In this document: piece after piece, positions 33,021 to 42,959 of the stretch
Numbering within the stretch: the stretch's first letter is position 1
Layout of the letters: each line of letters begins with the position of its first letter
DNA from: Clostridium pasteurianum DSM 525 = ATCC 6013
Lineage (GTDB): Bacteria; Bacillota; Clostridia; Clostridiales; Clostridiaceae
Assembly (NCBI RefSeq): GCF_000807255.1
Contig: NZ_CP009268.1
Location: forward strand, 2,758,384-2,822,383
DNA length: 64,000 nucleotides
Reading direction: 5' to 3'
The notes under the pieces: generated by a model
The model's input: only the letters and a program-made list of their open reading frames with translations
Databases searched by the model: none
What the model was told of the DNA's origin: nothing
Program-made: the position numbers and the translations under genes

Positions 33021-33035
33021 AAAATTCACTGATAA

Positions 33036-34445
33036 TTAGGCTTCTATCAGAAAAGCCCTATAGGCATTTTGGGTTTCGTAAATATCTACTTTGCTGGAAA
33101 TCTCCCAAGGAGCATGCATATTTAAAAGTGCTACTCCGGAATCTATTACATCCATGCCATATTGTGCAAGTATGTATGCTATAGTTCCACCACCACCTTG
33201 GTCCACCTTGCCAAGTTCTGAAGTCTGCCAGGAAACATTATGCTTATCCATCATAGCCCTTATTTCAGCTAAATATTCAGCCCTAGCATCATTACAACCA
33301 GACTTCCCTCTTGCTCCTGTATATTTATTAAACACAACACCCTTTCCAAGATAAGCTGTATTTTTCTTTTCCATAACAGAAGGATAGTTTGGATCAAAAG
33401 CTGCACTTACATCGGAAGATAACATTTTAGAATTGGCAAGAGCTCTCTTAAGCTTTATATCATTATAATCTCCGGCACATTGCACCACTTCTGCCGTAGC
33501 ATTTTCAAAGAATTTTGAATGCATACCAGTAGCTCCAACACTCCCAATCTCCTCTTTATCAGCTAGTATTGTTACGCAGGTCTTATCAGTTTCATTTATA
33601 TCCATCATAGCTTCAAAGGAAGTATAGGCACATATTCTGTCATCTTGACCATACCCCATAATCATACTCTTATCAAAACCATAATCTCTGGCCTTTCCGG
33701 CAGGGACAACTTCCAGTTCTGCAGATACAAAATCTTCTTCACTTATATTATATTTTTCATTCAAAATTTTAAGTATATTGTACTTAACTTTAGTTTTTAT
33801 ATCCTTGTCTGATGATGGTATACTACCAACTAGTATGTTTAAATCTTCTCCCGTAATACCAGTAGCTAAAGATTTTTTAAGCTGATCCTGAGATAAATGT
33901 ATTAAGAGATCTGATACTCCAAAGACTGGATCCGACTCATCTTCTCCAATAATTACATTTATTATTTCTCCATCTTTTTTTACTATTACTCCATGTATTG
34001 CAAGAGGTATAGTAACCCATTGATATTTTTTTATTCCACCATAATAATGAGTTTCAAGCATTGCCAGATCTGTATCCTCATAAAGAGGATTCTGTTTTAA
34101 ATCCATTCTTGGTGAATCTACATGAGCTCCTAATATTTTTAATCCCTTCTCAAAAGGTTCTTTACCTATTACATACAAAGCCAAACTTTTTCCTCTATTA
34201 TTTGCATATACTTTATCTCCAGCTTTTAATGTCTTACCATCATTTATAATATCATTTATATCTGAATAGCCCTGTTTTCTTGCTAGTTTTATAAATTCAG
34301 CAATACACTCTCTTTCAGTTTTACATATAGATATGAAATTTTTATATCTATCTGCCAATTCAAATATTTTAGTTAAATCTCCTTGAGAATACTTTTGCCA
34401 TGCATACTCATAGTTTTTTTCCAAATCACTCTTTTTATCTGACAT
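33036..34445 (-). CDS. M18-family aminopeptidase
   Basis: The 469-residue protein has the M18/M42 fold landmarks: GAHVDSPRMDL (first metal His/Asp), GYGQDDR (bridging Asp), DKEEIGSVGATG (catalytic Glu pair), SSDVSAAFDPNY and VDQGGGGTIAYI with the late ALLNMHAPWEISSKVD His. Such zinc aminopeptidases remove N-terminal residues (often acidic or neutral) from cytoplasmic peptides. GGGAGGGAATGTT precedes ATG at 34445. Single gene. Confidence 0.92.
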   Translation of the reverse strand: MSDKKSDLEKNYEYAWQKYSQGDLTKIFELADRYKNFISICKTERECIAEFIKLARKQGYSDINDIINDGKTLKAGDKVYANNRGKSLALYVIGKEPFEKGLKILGAHVDSPRMDLKQNPLYEDTDLAMLETHYYGGIKKYQWVTIPLAIHGVIVKKDGEIINVIIGEDESDPVFGVSDLLIHLSQDQLKKSLATGITGEDLNILVGSIPSSDKDIKTKVKYNILKILNEKYNISEEDFVSAELEVVPAGKARDYGFDKSMIMGYGQDDRICAYTSFEAMMDINETDKTCVTILADKEEIGSVGATGMHSKFFENATAEVVQCAGDYNDIKLKRALANSKMLSSDVSAAFDPNYPSVMEKKNTAYLGKGVVFNKYTGARGKSGCNDARAEYLAEIRAMMDKHNVSWQTSELGKVDQGGGGTIAYILAQYGMDVIDSGVALLNMHAPWEISSKVDIYETQNAYRAFLIEA

Positions 34446-34664
34446 AACATTCCCTCCCAGTTCAATGAATTTTATCTAGTGGAATTGGTACTTCCACTAA
34501 ATTTAGAGCAACTATACACCCCTGTACAGCTATTATTCTAACACTTTATTATAACAAAGTATTAAATTAATTATCTATCATATAAAGAATTTACTTCTAT
34601 ATGCTAAAATAGATATAGCAATGTAATCATTACTATACTTATGTACTATTCTACCTAATATATA

Positions 34665-35243
34665 CTATCTAATACTTTTCAAAGCATTTTCAGTTGCTAT
34701 ACAATCAATAGACATGTCGTGATCTTCTATAGGAATTTTATCAAATAGTTGAAATCCATAAGCTAAAGCCATTTTTTTTACACGTGAGTTTTTATTTGAA
34801 AAAAACCTATCATAAAAACCACCACCGTAGCCAATTCTATCTCCTTTTAAGTCAAAAGCCAAGCCTGGAATTATAGCCAAATCCATATCGTCTAACTTTA
34901 CTTCTTCTGCTGTATCCTTTGGTTCTAAAATTCCATAGCTGCTCAATTCAAGTTCTTCTAAATCATTTACTTTAAGTGCTTTCATTCCACTTAAGCGACT
35001 GATAACCCTTGGAGCGCAGACTTTTTTACCTAAATTAAGAGCGTATTTTATTATATTGTGTGTATCCACTTCCTTACCAAAACTTACATAGATAAATAGA
35101 ACTTCTGCTTCAATAAATTCCTTACTTTTAGTTATTATTTCATATATAGCACTGTCTTTTTCTTTTTTGTCTGATAAGGATAATTCTTCTCTTCTTTTAG
35201 CTATACATTCTCTAAAATCACTTTTTGCATTACTCGTCTTCAT
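34665..35243 (-). CDS. 5-formyltetrahydrofolate cyclo-ligase
   Basis: The 192-residue protein has an N-terminal R....I..R basic region for nucleotide/folate binding, GKEVDTHNII in the middle and the signature GYGGGFYDRFF with a late LFDKIPIEDHDMSIDCIATE. It converts 5-formyl-THF to 5,10-methenyl-THF using ATP. Its start overlaps the 3' end of hprK by 14 bp, so the two are translationally coupled. The family symbol varies (fau, ygfA), so none is given. Confidence 0.9.
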   Translation of the reverse strand: MKTSNAKSDFRECIAKRREELSLSDKKEKDSAIYEIITKSKEFIEAEVLFIYVSFGKEVDTHNIIKYALNLGKKVCAPRVISRLSGMKALKVNDLEELELSSYGILEPKDTAEEVKLDDMDLAIIPGLAFDLKGDRIGYGGGFYDRFFSNKNSRVKKMALAYGFQLFDKIPIEDHDMSIDCIATENALKSIR

Positions 35244-36141
35244 TCACATCCATTCTATGATTAATTGTTTCCACTGGTGATATCTTACAGCTAAGTCCAT
35301 ATCTATAATTTGCTGCAGCCGCTTCAATTATGACAGCTAAATTTCTACCCGGTCTTATAGGCAATGTCATTTTTCTTACGGGAACATTCAGAATTTCTAT
35401 ACATTCGTTATCTATCCCAAGTCTATCATAATCCTTGCCTTCTTTCCATTGTTCTAAATACATAACTAAATCAATAGTTTTTGTTTCCAAAACAGAACTA
35501 AGACCATACAGGGCTGGAACATCTATTATACCCATCCCTCTGACTTCAAGCATTCCTGAAGTTATAAATGGTGATCTTGCATGTAATACTCCCTCAATAG
35601 CTTTGATATCAACTGCATCATCAGCTATAAGCCTATGGCCTCTTTTTATAAGCTCCAAAGCCGTTTCACTTTTACCTATACCGCTTTCACCGGTTATAAG
35701 TATACCAAAACCATATACATCCACTAGAACTCCATGAAGTCTTGTTTCCGGTGCCAATTTATCATCCAAATAATTCATAACCTTACTTATAAATCTAGTA
35801 GTAATAGCATTAGACCTAACAAGCCATGTGTTTCTTCTCGTAGCTTCTTCTATAAATTCTTCATGAGGTATAAGATCCCTTGCTATAATTATACATGGAG
35901 TTTCAAATTGAAAAAATTTTTTCAATCTTTTTTTTCTTATTTCAGATCTCATTGCCTCCAAAAAGCTCCATTCTGTTTTCCCTACAATCTGTATTCTCTC
36001 GTTGGCAAAATAATTATAAAATCCAGCAAATTGCAATCCAGGCCTGTTTATGTCACTTAAGCAAACTTCTGTCTCCTCTGATCCTGCAATAAGTACTTCT
36101 AACCCTAAATCTTCTACTAATGTTTTAACCTTAACAGGCAT
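35230..36141 (-). CDS. hprK: HPr(Ser) kinase/phosphorylase
   Basis: The N-terminal ~130-residue domain is followed by the catalytic domain with P-loop GESGIGKSET (~residue 153), the HPrK signature LEVRGMGIIDV and a C-terminal helix. The length of 303 is typical. The enzyme phosphorylates and dephosphorylates HPr on Ser46 to govern carbon catabolite repression. GAAAGGCGTGA lies before ATG at 36141. It sits between glpX and the folate enzyme on the same strand. Confidence 0.95.
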   Translation of the reverse strand: MPVKVKTLVEDLGLEVLIAGSEETEVCLSDINRPGLQFAGFYNYFANERIQIVGKTEWSFLEAMRSEIRKKRLKKFFQFETPCIIIARDLIPHEEFIEEATRRNTWLVRSNAITTRFISKVMNYLDDKLAPETRLHGVLVDVYGFGILITGESGIGKSETALELIKRGHRLIADDAVDIKAIEGVLHARSPFITSGMLEVRGMGIIDVPALYGLSSVLETKTIDLVMYLEQWKEGKDYDRLGIDNECIEILNVPVRKMTLPIRPGRNLAVIIEAAAANYRYGLSCKISPVETINHRMDVNEDE

Positions 36142-36180
36142 TAAATATCACGCCTTTCATGAATTTATAATTAAATATTA

Positions 36181-37152
36181 TTATATTACTAATTCGCTCT
36201 TACTTAAATCATGTCTTCCTTCAACAAACCTTACTACACCAGTTTCAGAGCTCATGACAATAGAATGCGTAGTAGCAAATCTCCTTTTAGAATAGGAAAC
36301 ACCCTTAAGAAGATCTCCATCTGTTATACCTGTAGCTGCAAAGAGAACATCATCTGATTTTACCAAATCATCTATATTTAATGTTTTATTTACATCTTCA
36401 ATACCCATGGACTTACATCTTATCTTTTCTTCTTCACTATAAGGCATAAGTCTTGCCTGCATTTCTCCGCCCATACATTTTATAGCTGTTGCTGCAATAA
36501 CTCCTTCTGGAGCTCCTCCAATTCCCATGAACAAATCTATTCCTGACTCTTCAAATCCGCAAGCCAAAATGGTAGCCACATCTCCTTCTCCAAACAGTCT
36601 AACTCTTGCTCCAATATCCCTTGCTTCCTGAACTATGTAATCATGTCTTTCTCTCTCTTGAACTACTACTGTGAGTTCCGTCACATCTTTATTAAGTGCT
36701 TTTGCCACACTTATTACATTTTCAGCAACACTTTTATCTATGTCTATTGCACCTTTAGCACCAGCACCTACAGCTATTTTTTTCATATACATATCTGGTG
36801 CATGAAGCAGGCTTCCCTTTGGTCCCATAGCAACAACTGCTATGGCATTAGGGGATCCTTTAGCAATTAAAATAGTTCCATCTAAGGGATCAACTGCTAT
36901 ATCCATTTCAGGCATATCAGGTTTATTCATTCCAACTTTTTGACCTATATAAAGCATAGGTGCCTTATCAAGCTCCCCTTCTCCAATTACAACAGTTCCT
37001 CTTACAGGCATTAAATCAAAAGCCTTTTCCATTCCATCCACTGCTGCTTGATCTGCAGCTATTTTATCTCCTCTTCCCATAAATTTTGCTGATCTTATAG
37101 CCGCAGCTTCTGTTACTCTTACGAGAGCCATTGTTATATCAACTTTCAACAT
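36181..37152 (-). CDS. glpX: Class II fructose-1,6-bisphosphatase
   Basis: The frame opens to 37209, but AGGAGG upstream selects ATG at 37152, giving 323 residues, the normal GlpX length. Visible motifs are RSAKFMGRGDKIAADQAAVDGM, the metal site VIGEGELDKAP and DPLDGT, and EGVIAATAIKCMGGEMQ. The enzyme provides gluconeogenic fructose-6-phosphate. It lies 40 bp before hprK on the same strand, linking carbon control and gluconeogenesis. Confidence 0.93.
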   Translation of the reverse strand: MLKVDITMALVRVTEAAAIRSAKFMGRGDKIAADQAAVDGMEKAFDLMPVRGTVVIGEGELDKAPMLYIGQKVGMNKPDMPEMDIAVDPLDGTILIAKGSPNAIAVVAMGPKGSLLHAPDMYMKKIAVGAGAKGAIDIDKSVAENVISVAKALNKDVTELTVVVQERERHDYIVQEARDIGARVRLFGEGDVATILACGFEESGIDLFMGIGGAPEGVIAATAIKCMGGEMQARLMPYSEEEKIRCKSMGIEDVNKTLNIDDLVKSDDVLFAATGITDGDLLKGVSYSKRRFATTHSIVMSSETGVVRFVEGRHDLSKSELVI

Positions 37153-37530
37153 AAATAAAATTACCTCCTGAATATTTCTGTGTCCAAATTTTAGCATATT
37201 AAAAAACAACCAATATATCCATACATGATATCTGTTGTCTTCAACCTCATTTTATGATTAAATATATCAGTAAAAATATATTTGCTTTATAAATAACCTA
37301 TTTTACATAAATATTATAACACAATTATTCTACAAAAAAAACAACTTTGAATAATTAGTTATATTAGATAAAATATATGACACATTCCGTCATTTACATA
37401 TTATAACAGATAGCTTTTTTCAACATCTTCGAACACATACCAAAAACAGTAAATTTGAATAAATCTTTGAATTTAAGTGTAAATTGACATCAGATGTAGA
37501 TTTATGTTTTTTAATGGCTTTTAAAATCAT

Positions 37531-37559
37531 TTTACATGTGATGCATAATTTGGTAAAAT
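37531..37559 (+). promoter_or_regulatory. Promoter of the Spo0E-like gene
   Basis: TTTACA (37531-37536), 17-bp spacer, TAAAAT (37554-37559). The leader is about 45 bases and ends in AAGGAGGG. Confidence 0.55.
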
Positions 37560-37610
37560 AAATTTGCAGTCAAAAAGATAAGGGGTAATTTGAAATAAGG
37601 AGGGTTTAAT

Positions 37611-37787
37611 ATGGATTATAACTTGAATCTTTTAGTCAGTGAAATAGATGATCTGAGAAATGAGCTATATAAGCTTTTACTCAATAATTCTTTAACTGAC
37701 GATAAAGTAGTTACTTACAGTCAAAAATTGGACAAACTATTAGTTGAATATCACAATGCACGAAAATTATTAAAAAAAGCATCTTAA
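37611..37787 (+). CDS. Spo0E-family aspartyl-phosphate phosphatase, 58 aa
   Basis: A strong ribosome binding site (AAGGAGGG) precedes ATG at 37611. The two-helix product has the Spo0E motif SQKLDKLLVEYH (SxxLD..I..Y) in helix 2 and an amphipathic helix 1 (LVSEIDDLRNELYKLL). Members dephosphorylate Spo0A~P and delay sporulation, consistent with a spore-forming clostridium. The region 37210-37530 upstream contains nothing else recognisable. Confidence 0.85.
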   Translation: MDYNLNLLVSEIDDLRNELYKLLLNNSLTDDKVVTYSQKLDKLLVEYHNARKLLKKAS

Positions 37788-37898
37788 TTATTTTAAATGA
37801 TTTTTTTGATTGCATTTTATATTTTAATTTATATATATTATTTGTTAGGTATGCTTAAAGCATACTTATTTTTTTATTTAAATTAATTAGTAAAAAAT

Positions 37899-37934
37899 AT
37901 GCTGTCTTACTATGTATATACATTGCAAGACAGC
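37899..37934. repeat. Hairpin related to the CTCACAAT family
   Basis: GCTGTCTTACTATG and CATTGCAAGACAGC form an imperfect stem around TATA. It lies downstream of the Spo0E gene and is a likely terminator. Confidence 0.5.
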
Positions 37935-38062
37935 TTTAAGCATTCTAATATTGATAACAAATTATTGAAATGTGATTTTAGTGAATATCTAGAATTCTTA
38001 CCAAATATCTGTAAATATTTATTTCTTTTCAGGAAAGATAATCTTAAGATTCATCTATTTAA

Positions 38063-40195
38063 TTAATTATTAGCTTCTGTATAAGAATTTAAATCATAAA
38101 GCTGTTGTGATGAATTTCCATTTCTTCCATCATCTCTATTATCATTTTTTGAATTTGATATACTATTTGAATTGGAATCACTCACATTATTACTGATGTT
38201 ATCTGAATCACTATATTCACTGGAAGAAACAAGTTTGCCATTTTGTTTAACCCAGTTCATTATATCACTGCTTCCATTTCCTTGTCCCATGCCACCTGCC
38301 ATTACATATCTTATTTCTCCATTTACAACCATTTTCTTGAATTCTTCTAATGTAATAGCATTATTTTTGCCAAGGAAACCTCCAATAGACATTACAGGTT
38401 CTCCTGTATTAATTATTATATCTGACGCAGAATTTGAATTAGAAACTACAAGTAGATATTTTTGTTTAGAAGTCTTATTTTTTTGTAAAAATTCTATAAG
38501 TTTTGTATTTGAATTAAGGCCATTATTCCCCATTCTGACCCCCATTCCTCCTTCAGATAGAAGTTCAAGTCCACCATAAGGTGAAGATCCATTTCCTCCT
38601 CCAGACAGAAGTGCTGCTGATCCAGTAAAAGGAGCTGCCAAAAATCCAATAATGGCTATGCATGAAAAAATTTTCTTTAAATCTAAATATTTATCTTTAC
38701 CCGATAAATTTAATATTATAAGAACTATAGAAGAACCTATACTTAAAACAGCTATTATTATCATTAATACTAATACAATAGATGAATAACTTGTAAAATA
38801 AGAACATTCTAGTAATTGTACTGCTCCATTAACAATAAGTGCTGTCGGTAAAATCCATGATCTCCATCCACCTTCTTTAAACATTTTCCACATTGATACG
38901 AGCCCTATTGCTGCTAAAGCTGAGGCTGGCGGAGCAAGCATTGTCAAATAGTAATCATGCCAAGTTCCTACGTTAAAGCTAAAATATAAAAATAACGGAA
39001 AAAACCATACAGTCCATAGCATTAAAGATTGTTTCTTTTTGTTATCAAGCTTAAATCTCATTTTTTCTCTTATAACAGTTGCTATAAATCCTATAATTGC
39101 CAAAGGTAAGAACCATACAATTTGATCCGAAAGCATATTTTTAGAAAACAATCTTCTAAACCCTTGGACAGTTTGTCCTCCAAAACTACCTTGAAGTCCT
39201 GATCCGCCCCCCATAGGATTGCTGCTTGGTCCACCTCCAGCCATTGCTGATGGAAAAGATCCATTAGAATTACCCTGTTGTCTCCAATCCCTTGAAGGTC
39301 TTTGCTCTCCCGTTGTATTGTCGCTATTTGAGGAAGAACTTGAATTATTTCCAGAAATTCCAGGTGGGGTACCTCCACCTCCTATGTTTCCTGGTCCATT
39401 ATTATTTTTAGATAATGAGAATCTTTCTGATCCATTGTGTCCAACAATAAGTTCCATTACAGTATTATTAGTGCTACTATCAACATAAGGTCTACTTGAT
39501 GATGGAATTGCATCAACTATTAACGCCCAGGATAAAGATACTACAAGCAATATCACTGTACCTGCTGCAAGATTTATTATTCTTTTCTTAAATGAAACTG
39601 TTGTTGAAAGGAGATAGGTTACATAAAGTGCAGGTCCTATTAAATAGGCTTGAAGCATCTTTACATTAAATCCAATGCCCAGAAGGACCATACTCAATAT
39701 TAGATATTTAAATTTTCCTTTTCCTGCTGCAATTGAAAGTGCTAAGCAGGAAAGTAACAAGAAAAATATAAGTATATTATCTATGGTATTATTTCTGCTT
39801 ACGGCCACAAAGACAGGAGTTATTGCAAGAAATAAGGCTGACAACAATCCTGCTGATGTTCCAAAAGCTCTTTTAACGATAATATATATTATTACTACCG
39901 ATAGTACTCCAGCTATAGCTGAAGGTAACAAAATGCTTACTGTACTAAATCCAAATATTTTTGCTGAAATTGCCTGGAACCAAAAACCTACAGGTGGCTT
40001 ATCAATTGTCACAAATCCAGCTGGATCAAAAGCCACAAAGAAAAAATTCTTAAAGCTTGTTGTCATACTTTTTACTGCTGCTGCATAATAGGAGTTATAT
40101 TGTGCACTGCTAAGATTTACAAAATTTAGTATTGCAGATAATATTACAATTATTATTAGTGCAATTGTTTCTCTAGTAAATTTAATTTTTTTCAT
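38063..40195 (-). CDS. GT39/ArnT-like polytopic glycosyltransferase
   Basis: The 710-residue protein has about a dozen membrane helices. The first external loop carries the GT-C signature FDPAGFVTIDKPPVGFWFQ (acidic residue followed by PP) seen in PMT/ArnT-type transferases using lipid-linked sugars. A long low-complexity Gly/Ser/Asn/Pro loop occupies roughly residues 255-345, and a Ser/Asn/Asp-rich tail ends the chain. The C-terminal soluble domain (SGGGNGSSPYGGLELL to YVMAGGMGQGNG) is typical of Firmicutes members. Acceptor and sugar are unknown. It is divergent from the GT at 40453 with a shared operator. Confidence 0.85.
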   Translation of the reverse strand: MKKIKFTRETIALIIIVILSAILNFVNLSSAQYNSYYAAAVKSMTTSFKNFFFVAFDPAGFVTIDKPPVGFWFQAISAKIFGFSTVSILLPSAIAGVLSVVIIYIIVKRAFGTSAGLLSALFLAITPVFVAVSRNNTIDNILIFFLLLSCLALSIAAGKGKFKYLILSMVLLGIGFNVKMLQAYLIGPALYVTYLLSTTVSFKKRIINLAAGTVILLVVSLSWALIVDAIPSSSRPYVDSSTNNTVMELIVGHNGSERFSLSKNNNGPGNIGGGGTPPGISGNNSSSSSNSDNTTGEQRPSRDWRQQGNSNGSFPSAMAGGGPSSNPMGGGSGLQGSFGGQTVQGFRRLFSKNMLSDQIVWFLPLAIIGFIATVIREKMRFKLDNKKKQSLMLWTVWFFPLFLYFSFNVGTWHDYYLTMLAPPASALAAIGLVSMWKMFKEGGWRSWILPTALIVNGAVQLLECSYFTSYSSIVLVLMIIIAVLSIGSSIVLIILNLSGKDKYLDLKKIFSCIAIIGFLAAPFTGSAALLSGGGNGSSPYGGLELLSEGGMGVRMGNNGLNSNTKLIEFLQKNKTSKQKYLLVVSNSNSASDIIINTGEPVMSIGGFLGKNNAITLEEFKKMVVNGEIRYVMAGGMGQGNGSSDIMNWVKQNGKLVSSSEYSDSDNISNNVSDSNSNSISNSKNDNRDDGRNGNSSQQLYDLNSYTEANN

Positions 40196-40325
40196 ATACT
40201 ATTCACCCTTTTCTTTATATAATGTTATAATAAGTATTTCTATAGAACAAAATTAAAATCCATAAGACTTAAATTTTGTCTATGGCAAAATTATACTTAA
40301 TAGTTATTGTGTAAATATCAAAAAA

Positions 40326-40381
40326 TTATGTGAACTTTATGTGATAAAGAATTCAAAATACATCACATAAAATTCACATAA
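40326..40381. promoter_or_regulatory. Nested direct/inverted repeat operator
   Basis: TTATGTGAACTTTATGTGAT at 40326-40345 is matched in inverted orientation at 40362-40381 with 19 of 20 positions identical. Each arm is itself a direct repeat of TTATGTGA with ~10-bp period, the geometry bound by OmpR/PhoB-type response regulators. It lies between divergent glycosyltransferase genes. A lone TTATGTGA copy lies upstream of the 42265-42801 lipoprotein gene. Confidence 0.6.
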
Positions 40382-40452
40382 AAATTTAATAATAATTCAA
40401 TAACTTTTGTCTATAATTAATTAATAGGAACTATAATTTAGGAGGAATGAAC

Positions 40453-42078
40453 TTGCAATTTCTAAAAAATAATCTATTAAAAATAATTATAGTATTAATA
40501 ACCTTACTATTAGCTGGTCTATGTATTTATACTGTATTGAACTATGGTAGTAGTAGTTTTTCAAAAAACCTTTCACAAAAAAGTATCACAGCTATAGATA
40601 ATAACTTAAAAATCAAAAGTGCTAAACCTAATACTCACATCTTACAGAGCAGTACCCCTAATTCATTAAATTTAAGTACTGATGGTAATAAAAGTCCTAA
40701 GCCATCTTCAAGAGGATTTAGATCAAATTCGGAAGATAATAAAAATCGACCAAATATATATAATAACAGTTCCTATAGTAAATATTCCTCTGCATTTATA
40801 ACATATTCACTGCTGTTTTTTACATTATCAATATCTATTTATTTACTTTTTATTTGTAAAAAAATAAAATTAAAAAATTCTGATGCTTGTGCACTTATAT
40901 TAGGCATACTTATAATAGGAATTTTATTACGTATTTATTCTGGATTACTAATAGATGGACATCCCTTTGATATTAGTTTATATAAAAGATGGGCTACCAA
41001 TGCTGCAAATAATATCTTACAAATATACGACAATAATTCTTCTATAGATTATCCACCGGTTTATATTTATATTTTATTTGTAATAGGAAAGCTTGCAAAT
41101 ACACCTATATTTAATAACTATTATTATCTTTTTCTTAAATTGCCATCTATAATTACAGACATTCTATCTGGTTATTTTATATATAAAATAGCATATAAGC
41201 ATTTATCTAAAGAATTTGCTATCTTACTAAGTGCTTTCTATATTTTTAACCCTGCAGTTTTAATTAATTCAAGTATTTGGGGTCAATCAGATTCTGTATT
41301 TGCTTTCATAGCTATACTTTCAATATTTTTCTTATCTAATAACAAACTAGTATTTTCTTCAGTTTTATTTACAATCTTAGTTCTTATGAAACCACAAGGA
41401 ATAATACTTCTCCCTCTGCTTTTATTTGAACTAATAAAAAGAAGAAATATAAAGAGTATCATTCAGTGTATTTTGCCGGCATTATTGACTGCAATAATCA
41501 TTATATTGCCTTTTTCCATAAATAATGGTAATATAACTTGGACTTTCAATCTATATATGAGCACAATAAAGGAATATCCTTACGCTTCTATCAATGCATT
41601 TAACTTTTTTAGCTTAATTAAAGCAAATATGGTTAATGCTGCAAATACTATGTTTATATTAGATTATCATACCTTTGGAATGATTTTTATTGTACTTATC
41701 ACTATTTTTTCAGGATTTGTATATATAAAGATCACCAGCAAATATTCTGCATTTATTGCAGCTCTTATTCAGGTAGTTGGTGTATTTAATTTTTCTGTAG
41801 GAATGCATGAAAGATATATGTTTGCATCTATTATTATTTCAATTGCAGCTTACATATATAATAAAAATATAAGATTATTAATATTGTCTGCCCTATTCAC
41901 ATTAATAATCTATATTAACACTCATTCAGTGTTATTTGATAGATTTAATGGATTTGGTACAAGTTCTTATAACCTATTGACCATACTTACTTCGTTTTTA
42001 AATGTAGTTACTTTTTTGTATCTTGTAAAATTTTCTATAGATCTTATAAGAAATCACTCTAAATCAAGATTAGATTAA
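40453..42078 (+). CDS. GT-C type polytopic glycosyltransferase
   Basis: GGAGG followed by seven bases points to TTG at 40453; the in-frame ATG at 40447 directly abuts it. One membrane helix is followed by a ~90-residue Ser/Asn-rich external segment, then about ten helices. The first conserved loop has DGHPFDISLYKRWA and SSIDYPPVYIYIL, and later SSIWGQSDSVFAF and FMLVLMKPQGI-like (ILVLMKPQGIILL) and VGMHERYMFA. These are features of GT-C mannosyl/glucosyl-transferase relatives. The acceptor is unknown. It shares an operator with the GT39 gene and so is probably co-regulated. Confidence 0.8.
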   Translation: MQFLKNNLLKIIIVLITLLLAGLCIYTVLNYGSSSFSKNLSQKSITAIDNNLKIKSAKPNTHILQSSTPNSLNLSTDGNKSPKPSSRGFRSNSEDNKNRPNIYNNSSYSKYSSAFITYSLLFFTLSISIYLLFICKKIKLKNSDACALILGILIIGILLRIYSGLLIDGHPFDISLYKRWATNAANNILQIYDNNSSIDYPPVYIYILFVIGKLANTPIFNNYYYLFLKLPSIITDILSGYFIYKIAYKHLSKEFAILLSAFYIFNPAVLINSSIWGQSDSVFAFIAILSIFFLSNNKLVFSSVLFTILVLMKPQGIILLPLLLFELIKRRNIKSIIQCILPALLTAIIIILPFSINNGNITWTFNLYMSTIKEYPYASINAFNFFSLIKANMVNAANTMFILDYHTFGMIFIVLITIFSGFVYIKITSKYSAFIAALIQVVGVFNFSVGMHERYMFASIIISIAAYIYNKNIRLLILSALFTLIIYINTHSVLFDRFNGFGTSSYNLLTILTSFLNVVTFLYLVKFSIDLIRNHSKSRLD

Positions 42079-42129
42079 ATAAAAAGTCAATTCTTGAAGA
42101 TCCATCAAAAGAAATTCCTGTAGATTTAA

Positions 42130-42172
42130 TAAAGTATTCTCTAATAAAAAATTTTTATTAGAGAATACTTTA
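42130..42172. terminator. Perfect 21-bp palindromic terminator
   Basis: TAAAGTATTCTCTAATAAAAA and its exact complement flank a single central base. It lies between the convergent glycosyltransferase and lipoprotein genes. Confidence 0.8.
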
Positions 42173-42264
42173 TACTTATAAAGCTAATATTTTAGTTATT
42201 AAATCAATTTTATATGTTAATTATATAAGAAATATCAGGTCAGCAAACTTACTCTGATACTTTA

Positions 42265-42801
42265 CTATTGATTTGTAACATTGCTGCTTGTACTCTTATT
42301 TGTATCATTAGAATTTTGTCTATCTCCCATTAAAGCACTCATAACCTTATTAGCTTGATCTTCTGTAATAACTCCATCACTTATTAATTGACTTAAAGGA
42401 TTATTTCTTGCATGCCCAACCTGACCTTGTTCATTGCCCGTAGTGTTTTCCTCATCTTTATTTTCAGGTGATACTGAACTACCTTGTTCCAGAGGATTTT
42501 CCCTTTCCCTATTAGATCTTTGCCCTTTATTTCCCATTTTACTCATATCAGATGTAAGTGTACTTAATATTTTAGTTGATTGAGCTTCTGTTATTGTACC
42601 AGCACTTACCAGTTCTTTAAGTTTACTCTCAAAATTTTTTTGCATTTCTTCACTATTAGCAGTTTTCTCCTCAGTTGATTTTTTCGTTGAATTTTGAGAA
42701 CTTGTACTACTATTACTCTGACAACCTGCAAATATTAATACAGAAAGAGAAGCTGCAATAATAGCACTAACTATTTTATTAGATTTTTTCAAATTAAACA
42801 C
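42265..42801 (-). CDS. Lipoprotein with repeated TITEAQ-type helical motif
   Basis: Residues 1-27 are a lipoprotein signal with lipobox LIFAGC. A Ser/Thr/Asn-rich linker is followed by two related helical units: LVSAGTITEAQSTKILSTL and LISDGVITEDQANKVMSAL, separated by a Glu/Asn/Gly-rich linker. Such units are often found in secreted clostridial proteins; function is unknown. The upstream region has TTATGTGA and TTGTGTAAA elements resembling those upstream of the glycosyltransferases. Confidence 0.7.
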   Translation of the reverse strand: MFNLKKSNKIVSAIIAASLSVLIFAGCQSNSSTSSQNSTKKSTEEKTANSEEMQKNFESKLKELVSAGTITEAQSTKILSTLTSDMSKMGNKGQRSNRERENPLEQGSSVSPENKDEENTTGNEQGQVGHARNNPLSQLISDGVITEDQANKVMSALMGDRQNSNDTNKSTSSNVTNQ

Positions 42802-42959
42802 ATCCTCTATAAATATTTATTTTGTTTATATTCATAGTTTAGCTTTTATTTATGTGATTAATTTCAAAAACCCATTAATATTGTGTAAAGTTATAAAGTT
42901 TGTCAATTCAATATACATTAAAACTAAAAATTTAAATTAATTTAATTTTCAGCAATTTT

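Noticed and set aside
36181-37209. Longer GlpX with start at 37209
   Set aside because: The AGGAGG and family length favour ATG at 37152; the extra residues come from the leader.
39091-39488. Overlapping ORFs within the low-complexity loop of the GT39 gene
   Set aside because: They are other-frame shadows of the Gly/Ser/Asn/Pro-rich segment.
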